A stretch of 64,000 nucleotides of DNA. Source: Streptomyces sp. NBC_01197 (lineage in GTDB: Bacteria > Actinomycetota > Actinomycetes > Streptomycetales > Streptomycetaceae). How positions within the stretch are numbered: the stretch's first letter is position 1; the number at the start of each line of letters is the position of its first letter. The position numbers and the translations under genes are program-made. The stretch lies in contig NZ_CP108569.1 of the NCBI RefSeq assembly GCF_036010505.1, positions 4,506,001-4,570,000 on the forward strand, in the 5' to 3' direction. This document shows positions 42,421 to 50,245 of this stretch, in pieces. Below the pieces are notes generated by a model. The model was not told where the DNA came from and did no database searches. It was given only the letters and a program-made list of their open reading frames with translations.

Positions 42421-43755
42421 TCAGGCGTTGCCGCCGACCCGCTCGCCCGGCAGGGCCGTCGCCCCGTCCCGGCCGCCGCGCACCAGTCCGAGCAACGCGA
42501 ACGCCGCGAGGACGATCACGGCGACGCCGTACTCCTGCGCGGTGGCGGTCAGTCCGCCCGCGTGGACGACGAGGAACCCGGCGATCACGGCGGGCACCCC
42601 CATGCCCAGGTAGGAGACGACGAAGAGCAGAGACAGCACCCCGGAACTCTCGTGCGGCCGGGCCAGCGGCATCACCGTACGGATGCCGCCCTGGAATCCG
42701 CTGCCGAAGCCGACGCCCGCGATGGCGGTGCCGGCGAAGAAGCCGGTGGGGGAGGAGCCGCGGATTGAGGCGAGGGTGAGGGCCACCCCGGCGATCAGCG
42801 CGAGGATGCCGGTGAGCATCACCGTCCGGGTCGCCGCCTTCCGCAGGACCAGCACCGAGACGGCGGCCACCCCGGCGAGCACGAACAGGCTTAGCCCGCC
42901 GAGGACTTCGGACCTGGAGCCGGTCAACTCCCGTGCGAGGGACGGACCGAGCGACCCGTACAGCCCGGCCAGCGCCCAGACGGCGAACAGCACCGGCGCG
43001 GCCACCAGCATCGGGCGGCGTACGGCGCGCGGCAGCTTGATCTCCGGCGCCAGGCCGGCCAGCGCCCCCGGCTTGCGGATGACCGTCTCCGCCATCAGTG
43101 CGACGGCGACGGCCTGGAGGACGAAGACCGCCAGCAGTCCGAGGTAGACCAGATGCGTGGGGGCGGGCAGGAACTGGACTACGAGGCCGGAGACCAGCGC
43201 GCCGGACGCCGTGCCGATACCCGGGACGACCGCGTTGGTGATCGTGCCGCGCGGGCGGTCGATGTCCATCATCCCCGCCCCGATCGCGCCGAGCGCGGCG
43301 CCCGTCGACAGTCCCTGGACGATCCGGGCGATTATCAGCCCCGACACGCCGTCGGCGGTGGCGAACACGACCATCGAGGCGGCCTGCGCCGCCAGCGCGG
43401 CCAGCAGCACCGGCCGCCTGCCGACGTGGTCGGAGAGCTTGCCCATGATCAGCAGCCCGAGCAGCACGGCCACCGCGTAGACGCCGAAGACCACGGTGGT
43501 GGTGATCGGGTCGAAGCCCCATTCGGCCTGGTAGACCGCGTAGAGCGGGGTCGGCGCGCTGGAGGCCGCCAGGAACGTGATGGTGATCGAGGCGAGGGCG
43601 TACAGCGCCACGTTCGGCGGCAGTCGGCGGCCCCGCGCGGATACGGCAGCGGAGTCGGATCCGGAAGTGGATCCGGAAGTGGATCCGGCGGCGGCGGGCG
43701 CCGGATCCGAGGTGCGCTCCGATTTGAACGCCGGGACGACCGAGCGATTCGTCAT
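42421..43755 (-). CDS. MFS transporter controlled by the adjacent TetR
   Basis: 444-aa MFS exporter. After a Ser/Gly-rich 45-residue N-terminus (SGSTSGSDSAAVS) come LYALASITITFLAASSAPTPLYAVYQ, the loop GKLSDHVGRRPVLLAALA and IIARIVQGLSTGAALGAIGAGMMD. Twelve helices. Paired with a TetR gene, it is probably an efflux pump induced by its substrate. I chose ATG 43755 (MTNRSVVPAF) with GGGA 6 nt upstream; ATG 43776 would lie inside the operator. It precedes the TetR gene on the same strand with a gap of 92 bp. Confidence 0.85.
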   Translation of the reverse strand: MTNRSVVPAFKSERTSDPAPAAAGSTSGSTSGSDSAAVSARGRRLPPNVALYALASITITFLAASSAPTPLYAVYQAEWGFDPITTTVVFGVYAVAVLLGLLIMGKLSDHVGRRPVLLAALAAQAASMVVFATADGVSGLIIARIVQGLSTGAALGAIGAGMMDIDRPRGTITNAVVPGIGTASGALVSGLVVQFLPAPTHLVYLGLLAVFVLQAVAVALMAETVIRKPGALAGLAPEIKLPRAVRRPMLVAAPVLFAVWALAGLYGSLGPSLARELTGSRSEVLGGLSLFVLAGVAAVSVLVLRKAATRTVMLTGILALIAGVALTLASIRGSSPTGFFAGTAIAGVGFGSGFQGGIRTVMPLARPHESSGVLSLLFVVSYLGMGVPAVIAGFLVVHAGGLTATAQEYGVAVIVLAAFALLGLVRGGRDGATALPGERVGGNA

Positions 43756-43775
43756 GACCATTCCCGTCCGAAGCA

Positions 43776-43827
43776 TGAGTAGACCTGTCTGTCTAATCCA
43801 GTTAGATTAGACAGACAGGTCTACTCA
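43776..43827. promoter_or_regulatory. Long inverted repeat operator upstream of the MFS gene
   Basis: Two perfect 23-bp arms (43776-43798 and 43805-43827) surround a 6-bp centre. Each arm contains its own palindrome-like 16-mer, TAGACCTGTCTGTCTA and its complement, related to the TetR operator at 42344-42357. It therefore looks like two regulator sites in mirror arrangement covering the MFS promoter. Confidence 0.85.
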
Positions 43828-43873
43828 GGTCAAGCGGGAGAGGCGAGCGGCGCTCGGGACGACTGACTGGGCA

Positions 43874-44077
43874 TCAGGCGCGGAAGAGTGTCGAGAGGGG
43901 GTGGGAGTTCACCGGTCACCTCGAACACGCCCACGTAGACGTTCTTGGCAACGATGGGGTCGTGGGAGACGAACGTGCGGGCGTTGCGCCAGTAACGGTC
44001 AAGCCGGTACGTGTTCGACGTGCTGCGCGCTCCGGTCACCTCGTGCAGGCTGCCGGGGGCCTCGAAGACGTCGTGGG
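43874..44077 (-). pseudogene. 3' fragment of an acyl-CoA-dehydrogenase-like gene
   Basis: Encodes FEAPGSLHEVTGARSTSNTY, LDRYWRNARTFVSHDPIVAK and NVYVGVFEVTGELPP, nearly the same as the C-terminus of the full gene at 44777-45970. The first 330 or so codons are gone, and one extra C in a run of Cs near the end shifts the frame before the ancestral stop. It is the remnant of a duplicated copy. Confidence 0.85.
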
Positions 44078-44215
44078 TTCCTCGCCCGCGTCCAGTCCAG
44101 CCGGGCCAAGGACTACGTACGCGAGTTCAACACGGCTCTCGCACCCCGGCGGTGTGAGCCGATCACGCGCCAGTTCCTCCACCGGGCCAAGCAGAAACTC
44201 AACGTCGCCGCTTGA
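44078..44215 (+). pseudogene. Orphan C-terminal fragment of an unknown gene
   Basis: Beginning at the breakpoint of the previous fragment, the plus strand reads FLARVQSSRAKDYVREFNTA, then LAPRRCEPITRQFLHRAKQKLNVAA and a stop. It looks like a genuine basic protein C-terminus with no start. I do not recognise the family. Two gene ends meeting tail to tail here suggest a deletion or insertion scar. Confidence 0.45.
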
Positions 44216-44242
44216 GTGCAGGCGTGGGGTGGTGGGCGCGCG

Positions 44243-44467
44243 TTACGGGGTCAGGTGCCCGCCCTTCACGGCGGAGACGAAGGCGGTCCAGTCGTCGGAG
44301 GGGAAAGAGAGGGCCGGGCCGTGGGGGTTCTTGGAGTCGCGGACGGGGACGCGGCGGTACCCATCCGCTACTTCCAGGCAATCGCCCTGGGAGGCGCCGC
44401 TGTAGCTGGACTTGCGCCACCCCAGCAGGAGCGTGGCGCCTGTTACGACCTGCTTACTTCGACGCAT
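44243..44467 (-). CDS. DUF397 domain protein
   Basis: 74-aa protein: GWRKSSYSGASQGDCLEVAD, then VPVRDSKNPHGPALSFPSDDWTAFVSAV. This is the full DUF397 domain, found beside WhiJ/BldD-like XRE regulators in Streptomyces and thought to act with them. It overlaps the wrecked regulator fragment upstream by 14 bp, as its paralogue at 46047-46277 overlaps an intact regulator by 20 bp. It may now be an orphan or be served by another regulator. Confidence 0.85.
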   Translation of the reverse strand: MRRSKQVVTGATLLLGWRKSSYSGASQGDCLEVADGYRRVPVRDSKNPHGPALSFPSDDWTAFVSAVKGGHLTP

Positions 44468-44710
44468 GTGCGTGCTCCTCCGCTACGGACCTCGCCAGGG
44501 CCAGTGAATCTGCGTGTGGCATGCATCGCTGAGGGCCAGATCGTAAGCCGTCTGACATTCGCGGACCAATGCCGGATCGTCCATCAGATGTCCCGTGCGC
44601 ATGCTCTCCGTGTAGGCAATCGGCGGGGCATCAGTGAATTTCATCAGGTAGAGCATTCCTTCCGCGAGTGCATGGCAGCCGACGCTGAAGGGCAGGAGCG
44701 GGCACAGGGA
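44454..44710 (-). pseudogene. Truncated, frameshifted WhiJ-like regulator
   Basis: Reads LPFSVGCHALAEGMLYLMKF, then TGHLMDDPALVRECQTAYDLALSDA, matching residues about 195-260 of the intact regulator at 46258-47082. After SDA the frame is lost; DSLALARSVAEEHAHASK continues in a neighbouring frame. The DNA-binding domain and about 190 residues are missing. Bases 44711-44776 hold nothing recognisable. Confidence 0.8.
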
Positions 44711-44776
44711 CGAGATGCTGGTGGACTTCCAGCCGGAGCGGCTCCACCCGTGGGCCCACCGGCATCAGCGTCGGCA

Positions 44777-45970
44777 TCAGATGCGGAATAGCGTCGAGAG
44801 GGGCGGGAGTTCACCGGTCACCTCGAACATGCCGACGTAGACGTTCTTGGCATCGATGGGGTCGTGCGAGGCGAACGTCCGGGCATTGCGCCAGAAGCGG
44901 TCGAGCCGGTACGCGTTCGAGGTGCTTCGTGCTCCGGTCACCTCGTGCATACTTCCGGCTGCCTCAAGGGACGCTTCCACGCAGGCGACCTTGGCGCGGA
45001 AGCACTCCACCGAGGTAACGGCAACGTCGTCGTCGTCGGCGGCCTCGATCCGGTCGGCCGCGGCGAACAACAGCGCACGGGATGCGGCCAGCCGGCTCGA
45101 CAGATCGCCGACCCTCCGCAGGATCAGGGGGTCATCGGCCGCGGTGGCGTACTGGGGAAGCGCGCCGCGCTTCATCGTGCGGACGTACTGGACCAGGGCG
45201 TCGAGGGCGCCGTCACCGATGCCCTGCATCAGACCGGAGTGCAGGAGCATCACCGCGCCGAGGAATGCCGGGGACGGGGTGTGCGCGGCATAGTGCCAGC
45301 CGTCGGGTACGAAGACGTCGTGATAGGTGATGGTCTGGCTGCGCGTACCGCGCTGGCCCATGTTGTCCCAGTCGCCGTGCAGTTCGACGTCGGGGTGGCC
45401 CAGTTCCACCAGCACGTGATGCGGGCCGGGCTGCTCTCCTTGCAGGACGCATCCGACGTTGGCGATACCGAGGCCGCCACTGTTGGTGTTGAAGGACTTG
45501 GTCCCCCCGAGGACCACACCGCCGTCCACGGGCCGGGCGGTGACCTTGCCGTTCACGCCCGTCTCGGCGTTGGACGCGACGAGCCTCAGGCCCTTGTTCA
45601 GTAGCCGGTCGGCCAGCTCCTTGCGGGTCTCCTCGGGCAGCGCGCTGCTCTCGTCGAAGATCTCGCGGCTGACGAGCCCGGTGGTGGCCCAGTTCTGGCC
45701 GGTGGGGCCGTCCCCGGCGCTGATCTCAACGATGGCACGGGTGAAAGCGCCGATCCCGCCGAGTGCCGTCCCGTCCCACAGACCGCCGTAGGCGGCGGGT
45801 ACGAGTATGCGGGCGGCGCCCAGCTCCGAGAGGAGCGCCAGGTTGCCCGAGGGATCGGTGTTGTCCCGGTCGCTCCGGAGCCCGGTGTCGGCGAGATCCT
45901 GGCGCCGTGCGCGGATGGCTGAGAGGAGCGTAGGTATGTCGTGGGGCGCGGTGGATCCGGCGGTCGTCAT
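44777..45970 (-). CDS. Acyl-CoA dehydrogenase-like flavoprotein (DszC/SfnB-like)
   Basis: 397-aa protein with the acyl-CoA dehydrogenase fold. LLSELGAARILVPAAYGGLWDG, ISAGDGPTGQNWATTGL, GGTKSFNTNSGGLGIANVG and GQRGTRSQTITYHDVFVPDGWHYA match the N-terminal and beta domains. The C-terminal TGARSTSNAYRLDRFWRNARTFASHDPIDAKN is the pattern of group-D flavin monooxygenases (DszC, SfnB, HsaA type), not of true dehydrogenases with a catalytic Glu. Probably an FMNH2-dependent oxygenase acting on sulfur or aromatic compounds; no reductase is nearby. A 3' copy lies at 43874-44077. Confidence 0.8.
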   Translation of the reverse strand: MTTAGSTAPHDIPTLLSAIRARRQDLADTGLRSDRDNTDPSGNLALLSELGAARILVPAAYGGLWDGTALGGIGAFTRAIVEISAGDGPTGQNWATTGLVSREIFDESSALPEETRKELADRLLNKGLRLVASNAETGVNGKVTARPVDGGVVLGGTKSFNTNSGGLGIANVGCVLQGEQPGPHHVLVELGHPDVELHGDWDNMGQRGTRSQTITYHDVFVPDGWHYAAHTPSPAFLGAVMLLHSGLMQGIGDGALDALVQYVRTMKRGALPQYATAADDPLILRRVGDLSSRLAASRALLFAAADRIEAADDDDVAVTSVECFRAKVACVEASLEAAGSMHEVTGARSTSNAYRLDRFWRNARTFASHDPIDAKNVYVGMFEVTGELPPLSTLFRI

Positions 45971-46046
45971 GTACGCACCTCTCCGGGAGGGAACAGAGCA
46001 GGACCGAACGCCCTGACAACCGGGTCCCGGGCCAGGGCTGTTCGCG

Positions 46047-46277
46047 TTACGGGGTGATGCGCCCAGTCTTCACTGCGGAGACGAACGCGGTCCAGCCTTC
46101 GGCGGTGAAGGCGAGGGCCGGGCCGTGAGGGTTCTTGGAATCGCGGACGGGGATGTCGGCGTATCCGTCGGCCACTTCGAGGCAGTCGCCGTTGCCGCCG
46201 CCGCTGTAACTGGACTTGCGCCACCTGCACATGCCCGTTGCTTCGGCTATGCCAAGCTCACTGCTGGTCACGTTCAT
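46047..46277 (-). CDS. DUF397 domain protein
   Basis: 76-aa DUF397 protein: CRWRKSSYSGGGNGDCLEVAD, then IPVRDSKNPHGPALAFTAEGWTAFVSAVK. It follows the intact XRE regulator with a 20-bp overlap, so both are translated together. In WhiJ-type clusters the small DUF397 protein is thought to relieve or tune repression by its XRE partner. Close paralogue of 44243-44467. Confidence 0.9.
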   Translation of the reverse strand: MNVTSSELGIAEATGMCRWRKSSYSGGGNGDCLEVADGYADIPVRDSKNPHGPALAFTAEGWTAFVSAVKTGRITP

Positions 46278-47082
46278 GCTCCCTTGATACCGCCCTGATC
46301 AGCGCCACTGACTCCTTGAATGAGAGCGCATCGCCCAGGACAAGATCGTAGGCCGCCCTGCACTCGCTCACCAGTGCGGGATCGTCCATCAAGCTGCCCG
46401 TGCACAGTCCCTCGACGTAGGCCACCGGCGCGGCGTCAGCGAAACTCATCAAGGAGACCATGCCCTCCATGAGTGCATGTTCCCCGGCTTTGAATGGCAC
46501 CACATGCACACGCAGGCGGCCGTTCTCCGCCATGTCCGCGATCTTGCCTAGCTGGGTGGCCATGGCTGCCGGGCCACCAACCCGACGCCGCAGTACTGCC
46601 TCGTCCAAGAGGGTCCAGATTACGGGGTCCACCGGATCAGCGAGGATTCGCGCGCGTTCAACGCGATTGACTACAAGCTGGTCAAGTTCTTCCGCCTTGT
46701 AGTTCGGGCGGTACGCGCGGAGGACCGCTCGGGCGTAGGCCTCTGTCTGAAGCAGACCAGGTACGAGTGAAGCCCCGTACTGCTTGATTTCTTTTGCTAG
46801 CTTCTCCAACTCGGCTGCCGCAGCAAAGTGTTCCGCGTATTTCGAGTCGAGGTCCTTCAGCCAGCGGGCGAAGAACCCGTCCGTCCCCAGGACCAGGTCC
46901 AGCCTCTGCGCGTCGTCCGGCGTGGGCAGGCGGCGCCCCGCCTCCCAGTGACTGACCAGCGTCGGCGAGCACACCACCCCCTCACTCACCGCTTCCTGTG
47001 TCAGCCCGGCGGCGATGCGTCGGATCCTCAGTTCCTCGCCGTACTTCTGCCGGATCGAGCGCGACTTGGGTGCTCCGGACAC
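46258..47082 (-). CDS. WhiJ-like XRE regulator with DUF5753 domain
   Basis: 274-aa regulator. N-terminal helix-turn-helix: RQKYGEELRIRRIAAGLTQEAVSEGVVCSPTLVSHWEAGRRLPTPDDAQRLD. From about residue 95 the DUF5753 (Scr1-type) domain: YGASLVPGLLQTEAYARAVLRAYRP, DEAVLRRRVGGPAAMATQL, LRVHVVPFKAGEHALMEG and MDDPALVSECRAAYDLVLGDAL. Such proteins, including WhiJ, control development and antibiotic production. GTG 47082 has AGGAG 9 nt upstream. Divergent from the small basic protein/anti-sigma-like pair, the usual layout of these clusters. Confidence 0.92.
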   Translation of the reverse strand: MSGAPKSRSIRQKYGEELRIRRIAAGLTQEAVSEGVVCSPTLVSHWEAGRRLPTPDDAQRLDLVLGTDGFFARWLKDLDSKYAEHFAAAAELEKLAKEIKQYGASLVPGLLQTEAYARAVLRAYRPNYKAEELDQLVVNRVERARILADPVDPVIWTLLDEAVLRRRVGGPAAMATQLGKIADMAENGRLRVHVVPFKAGEHALMEGMVSLMSFADAAPVAYVEGLCTGSLMDDPALVSECRAAYDLVLGDALSFKESVALIRAVSREHERDQQ

Positions 47083-47255
47083 GTGGACCAACTCCTGTAC
47101 TTGAAGCTCGCGTTGTCAGGTCGAAACCCCTAGAAGCGTAGCGACGCAAGCCACAGGCTGTGAGTTATTCGTCACAGTGCGACAGGAACGCACGGGGCCC
47201 CCGCGACCGCAGCAACGGTCCGGGGGCGCGGCCGACGCCAAGCAGGAGCGTCAAC

Positions 47256-47534
47256 ATGCCCAAGTTTATTGCCCGTCTCGTCGGTCCGGCGGTCCGATTC
47301 CTGAATCTGGCGGCCAGGCGGCGGCCCGCCCCGCCGCCCCCGCTCGTGGTCCGCCGCCGCCGTCTCCTCGTATGCCGGGCGTATCTGCCGCTGGGCCACC
47401 AACTCCGGCCCAACCTGGGCTCGTTCTCCGCCCTGGCGTACGAGCGGCTGGAGTACAGCCGGATCGCTTGGTTCGACCTGCACGGCGTCGAGGTCGGGCC
47501 GCCCTGCCCGCTGCACGGTGTGGTGGTGCGGTGA
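47256..47534 (+). CDS. Small basic protein of unknown function
   Basis: 92-aa arginine-rich protein starting MPKFIARLVGPAVRFLNLAA; the middle is RRRPAPPPPLVVRRRRLLVCRAYLPLG and the end PPCPLHGVVVR. No domain recognised. ATG 47256 has AGGAG upstream and the stop overlaps the next start (TGATG), so it is expressed with the anti-sigma-like ATPase. Coding likelihood rests on this context. Confidence 0.65.
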   Translation: MPKFIARLVGPAVRFLNLAARRRPAPPPPLVVRRRRLLVCRAYLPLGHQLRPNLGSFSALAYERLEYSRIAWFDLHGVEVGPPCPLHGVVVR

Positions 47535-47995
47535 TGGAACCGACCGTCAGGAACCCCGAGAGCGCAGTCGTACGGCGGTGGAGCCGGCACCCCGCCTGTG
47601 TCGCTCGGGCGCGTACGGAACTCCGTACAGCGCTGGAGGGCTGGGGCCTCGCGCCGCTTACGGACGCGGCTTCGCTCGTCCTCTCTGAGCTGCTGACCAA
47701 TGCCGGACGCCATGCCGTGGTCTCGCCGGGGCGGGAGATCGAGACCCGCTTCCTGCTGGACGAGCGCGGACGCGGCATCCGTATCGAGGTGCACGACGCG
47801 TCGTCCGTGCCTCCCCGCATGGCCGATCCGGACCAGGACGCGGTTGGCGGGCGGGGCCTGTGCCTGGTGGACGCGGTCGCCGACGCATGGGGATTCGGCG
47901 AGCGGGTCGGGCCCGGCAAGGTCGTCTGGGCGGAGTGCGCTCTGGCGGGGGACGGACGTGCCGCTGAAGCGGTTGCGGCCGGGCGCCCGGAGTGA
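47534..47995 (+). CDS. ATP-binding protein (RsbW/anti-sigma-like HATPase)
   Basis: 153-aa GHKL ATPase: SLVLSELLTNAGRHAV is the N-box, IRIEVHDASSVPPRM holds the G1-type D-x-G/S region, and GGRGLCLVDAVADAWGF the G2 lid. It is the single-domain serine-kinase/anti-sigma type abundant in Streptomyces, often beside WhiJ-like regulators. Partner sigma or anti-anti-sigma factors are not in the window. Confidence 0.88.
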   Translation: MEPTVRNPESAVVRRWSRHPACVARARTELRTALEGWGLAPLTDAASLVLSELLTNAGRHAVVSPGREIETRFLLDERGRGIRIEVHDASSVPPRMADPDQDAVGGRGLCLVDAVADAWGFGERVGPGKVVWAECALAGDGRAAEAVAAGRPE

Positions 47996-48046
47996 GGCGG
48001 CCTACCTCATCCCCTCATCCGCCCTGTTCTCGCAGGTCATGGGCCG

Positions 48047-48096
48047 TAAGGCGCCCGCCTTAATGGTGGGTGTACGTTGGTGAGGCAGTCGCCTTA
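48047..48096 (+). promoter_or_regulatory. Two operator copies upstream of the SDR at 48123
   Basis: TAAGGC-GCCC-GCCTTA (48047-48062) is a perfect palindrome. TGAGGC-AGTC-GCCTTA (48081-48096) is the same with one change. Their centres are 34 bp apart, close to three helical turns, and they flank the likely promoter. No regulator gene is next to this SDR, so the binding protein is encoded elsewhere. Confidence 0.75.
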
Positions 48097-48122
48097 CTTC
48101 TGGGCACGCGAAGGAGCGAATC

Positions 48123-48899
48123 ATGTCCCGTACCTATCTGGTCACCGGAGCTTCCTCCGGCATAGGCAAGGCCACCACGGCCCTCCTGCGTACGCGGGGG
48201 CACACCGTCATCGGGGCTGATCTCAAGGACAGCGACATCTCCGCCGACCTGTCCACGGCCGAAGGCCGGGCCGTACTGGTCAGCCGGGCCCGGGAGCTGA
48301 ACGGCGGGCGTCTCGACGCCGTCATCGCCTGCGCCGGCGTCGCACAGCCCGATCCGCTCACCGTCAAGATCAATTACTTCGGCGCCGTTGCCACGCTGGA
48401 GGGGCTGCGCCCGCTGCTGGCCGCCGGTGCCGATCCGCGGGCCCTGGTCATCAGTTCGATCGACTCCGTCCACCCGACCGACTCCGCGATCGTGGACGCC
48501 GCACTCGCCGGCGACGAGGAGGCGGCCGTGGTCGCTTCCCGGGCGGCCGTCGACCGGGGGAAGGGGCAGCTCGTCTACTCCTCCTCCAAGGCCGCGGTCT
48601 CCCGCTGGATCCGGCGTGCCGCCATCACTGACGACTGGGCCGGGGCGGGTATCCCGCTCAACGCCGTCGGCCCCGGCGTGATCGTCACGCCGATGACCCA
48701 GCCGATGCTCGACGACCCCGAGATGCGGAAGCTGGTCGAGCAGGCCGTGCCGATGCCGTTGCACGGCTACGCCCGCCCCGAGCAGATCACCCCGCTGATC
48801 GCCTGGCTGACCTCGCCCGAGAACACCCATGTGACCGGCCAGGTCGTCTTCGCCGACGGCGGCGCCGACGCGGTCCTGCGCGGTGACCGCACATGGTGA
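48123..48899 (+). CDS. Short-chain dehydrogenase/reductase
   Basis: 258-aa SDR related to 3-alpha-hydroxysteroid dehydrogenase/carbonyl reductase: MSRTYLVTGASSGIGKATTALLR, VIGADLKDSDISADLSTAEGR, AVIACAGVAQPDP, serine in LVISSIDSVHPTDSAI, YSSSKAAVSRWIRR as the Tyr/Lys motif, and the C-terminal VVFADGGADAVLRGDRTW. ATG 48123 follows GAAGGAG. It is followed after 23 bp by an SRPBCC gene and probably forms an operon with it. Confidence 0.88.
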   Translation: MSRTYLVTGASSGIGKATTALLRTRGHTVIGADLKDSDISADLSTAEGRAVLVSRARELNGGRLDAVIACAGVAQPDPLTVKINYFGAVATLEGLRPLLAAGADPRALVISSIDSVHPTDSAIVDAALAGDEEAAVVASRAAVDRGKGQLVYSSSKAAVSRWIRRAAITDDWAGAGIPLNAVGPGVIVTPMTQPMLDDPEMRKLVEQAVPMPLHGYARPEQITPLIAWLTSPENTHVTGQVVFADGGADAVLRGDRTW

Positions 48900-48922
48900 C
48901 CGCCCGTAACGAGGAGACATCC

Positions 48923-49366
48923 ATGCAGCCCCGGACGCTGGAGCGTTCCACCGTGCTCGCGGCCACCCCCGGCCAGGTGTGGGCGGCCATCGGCGACTTC
49001 GGCGGCCTCGCCGACTGGCACCCTCACATACAGCCGTCCACCATCGAGGACGACGCGGACCCCGCAGTCCCCGGCGCCGTACGGGTCTTCGCGGTAGATG
49101 GCCGGATCGTGGCCCGTGAGCGCCTGCTGGACCGCGACCCAGACGCCCGGTGGTACAGCTACGCCCTCCTGCCCCCGGTGGTGTTGCCGGTCGCCGAGTT
49201 CGTGGCGACGCTCGCCGTGCACCCGCACGCCGACGTCGCCGAGGTCCGGTGGTCCGCCGTGTACCAGGGCACGGACGAGGTGGTGCCGCAGGTGGAGTCG
49301 CTCTTCGGCGACGGCACCTACGGTGCTGGTCTCGACGCCCTGCGGACGCTCTTCTCCCAGAGCTGA
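48923..49366 (+). CDS. SRPBCC family (polyketide cyclase-like) protein
   Basis: 147-aa START-fold protein: TLERSTVLAATPGQVWAAIGDFGGLADWHPHI is the N-terminal signature, then GAVRVFAVDGRIVARERLLDRD, SYALLPPVVLPVAEFVATLAV and a C-terminal helix VESLFGDGTYGAGLDALRTLF. Such proteins bind hydrophobic ligands. ATG 48923 follows GAGGAG. Co-transcribed with the SDR; the pair may act on one lipid or steroid-like substrate. Confidence 0.85.
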   Translation: MQPRTLERSTVLAATPGQVWAAIGDFGGLADWHPHIQPSTIEDDADPAVPGAVRVFAVDGRIVARERLLDRDPDARWYSYALLPPVVLPVAEFVATLAVHPHADVAEVRWSAVYQGTDEVVPQVESLFGDGTYGAGLDALRTLFSQS

Positions 49367-49380
49367 GCCGATGGCTGCCG

Positions 49381-49421
49381 CTCACCGCGGTGTGCGCGTA
49401 CGGAACGCGCGCCGCGGTGAG
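49381..49421 (+). terminator. Terminator hairpin after the SRPBCC gene
   Basis: CTCACCGCGG (49381-49390) and CCGCGGTGAG (49412-49421) are perfect 10-bp arms, and GCGCGT/ACGCGC extends the stem inside. TGTTT follows. The rest of the gap to 49566 shows no recognisable site. Confidence 0.75.
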
Positions 49422-49566
49422 TGTTTCCCGCGTGCTTCTTGAGCGCCTTACCCTTGGTTTCCTTGTACCGGCGGCGAGTTGTCGCGATGTAGGCCAGGAG
49501 GTGACCTCTATGGCCTCTAGCGTGGTCCATGGCCGAAGGAACAGGAACAACGGAAGGCAGACCCTC

Positions 49567-50127
49567 ATGACCGTCAACGAGCCGACCAACCATCAGGACC
49601 TGGCAGAGGCGCCCGCCGCGACCGGCGAGGTCGCCGACCTGCTGGCGATGCTGGCCAAGCAGCGGCACTTCCTGCGTTTCACCACCCGCGACCTCACCGA
49701 CGAGCAGGCCGGGCTGGCTCCCACGGCGAGCGAGCTGTGCCTGGGCGGCCTGATCAAGCATGTCGCCTCGGTCGAGCGAGGCTGGGCGGCCTTCATTCTG
49801 GAAGGCCCTTCGTCGATGCCGGACTTCACGAAGATGACCGAGGCCGACTTCGCCCGGCGGGCCGACGAGTTCAAGATGCTGCCCGGTGAGACGCTGGCCG
49901 GTGTCCTGGCCGAGTACGCCGATGTGGCCCGCCGGACCGACGAGTTGGTCGCCAAGCTGCCCGACCTGAGCGCCAGTCACCCGCTGCCGAAGGCTCCGTG
50001 GTTCGAGGCCGGTGCGCAGTGGTCGGCCCGCCGGGTGCTGATGCACATCGTCGCCGAGACCGCCCAGCACGCAGGCCACGCCGACATCATCCGCGAGTCC
50101 CTGGACGGCGCGAAAAGCATGGGCTGA
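49567..50127 (+). CDS. DinB family protein
   Basis: 186-aa four-helix metal-binding protein of the DinB/DUF664 (YfiT-like) superfamily. LLAMLAKQRHFLRFTTRDLTDEQAGL is the first helix, GGLIKHVASVERGW supplies the first His ligand, and VLMHIVAETAQHAGHADIIRESLDG gives two more. Members include mycothiol- or bacillithiol-dependent transferases, so a detoxification role is possible. ATG 49567 follows GGAAGG; upstream in-frame codons (TSMASSVVHGRRNRNNG) do not look like the family. Confidence 0.85.
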   Translation: MTVNEPTNHQDLAEAPAATGEVADLLAMLAKQRHFLRFTTRDLTDEQAGLAPTASELCLGGLIKHVASVERGWAAFILEGPSSMPDFTKMTEADFARRADEFKMLPGETLAGVLAEYADVARRTDELVAKLPDLSASHPLPKAPWFEAGAQWSARRVLMHIVAETAQHAGHADIIRESLDGAKSMG

Positions 50128-50245
50128 TCAGCGGCGCGGCGTATCCCGCCATATCGCTGCCGGGCTGGTGGCCGAGGGCGGCCTGGATGCTGCTGACGAG
50201 GCTGACCGGGCGACGCCTGTCCGGGCGCTGAGCCGTACCGAGACG

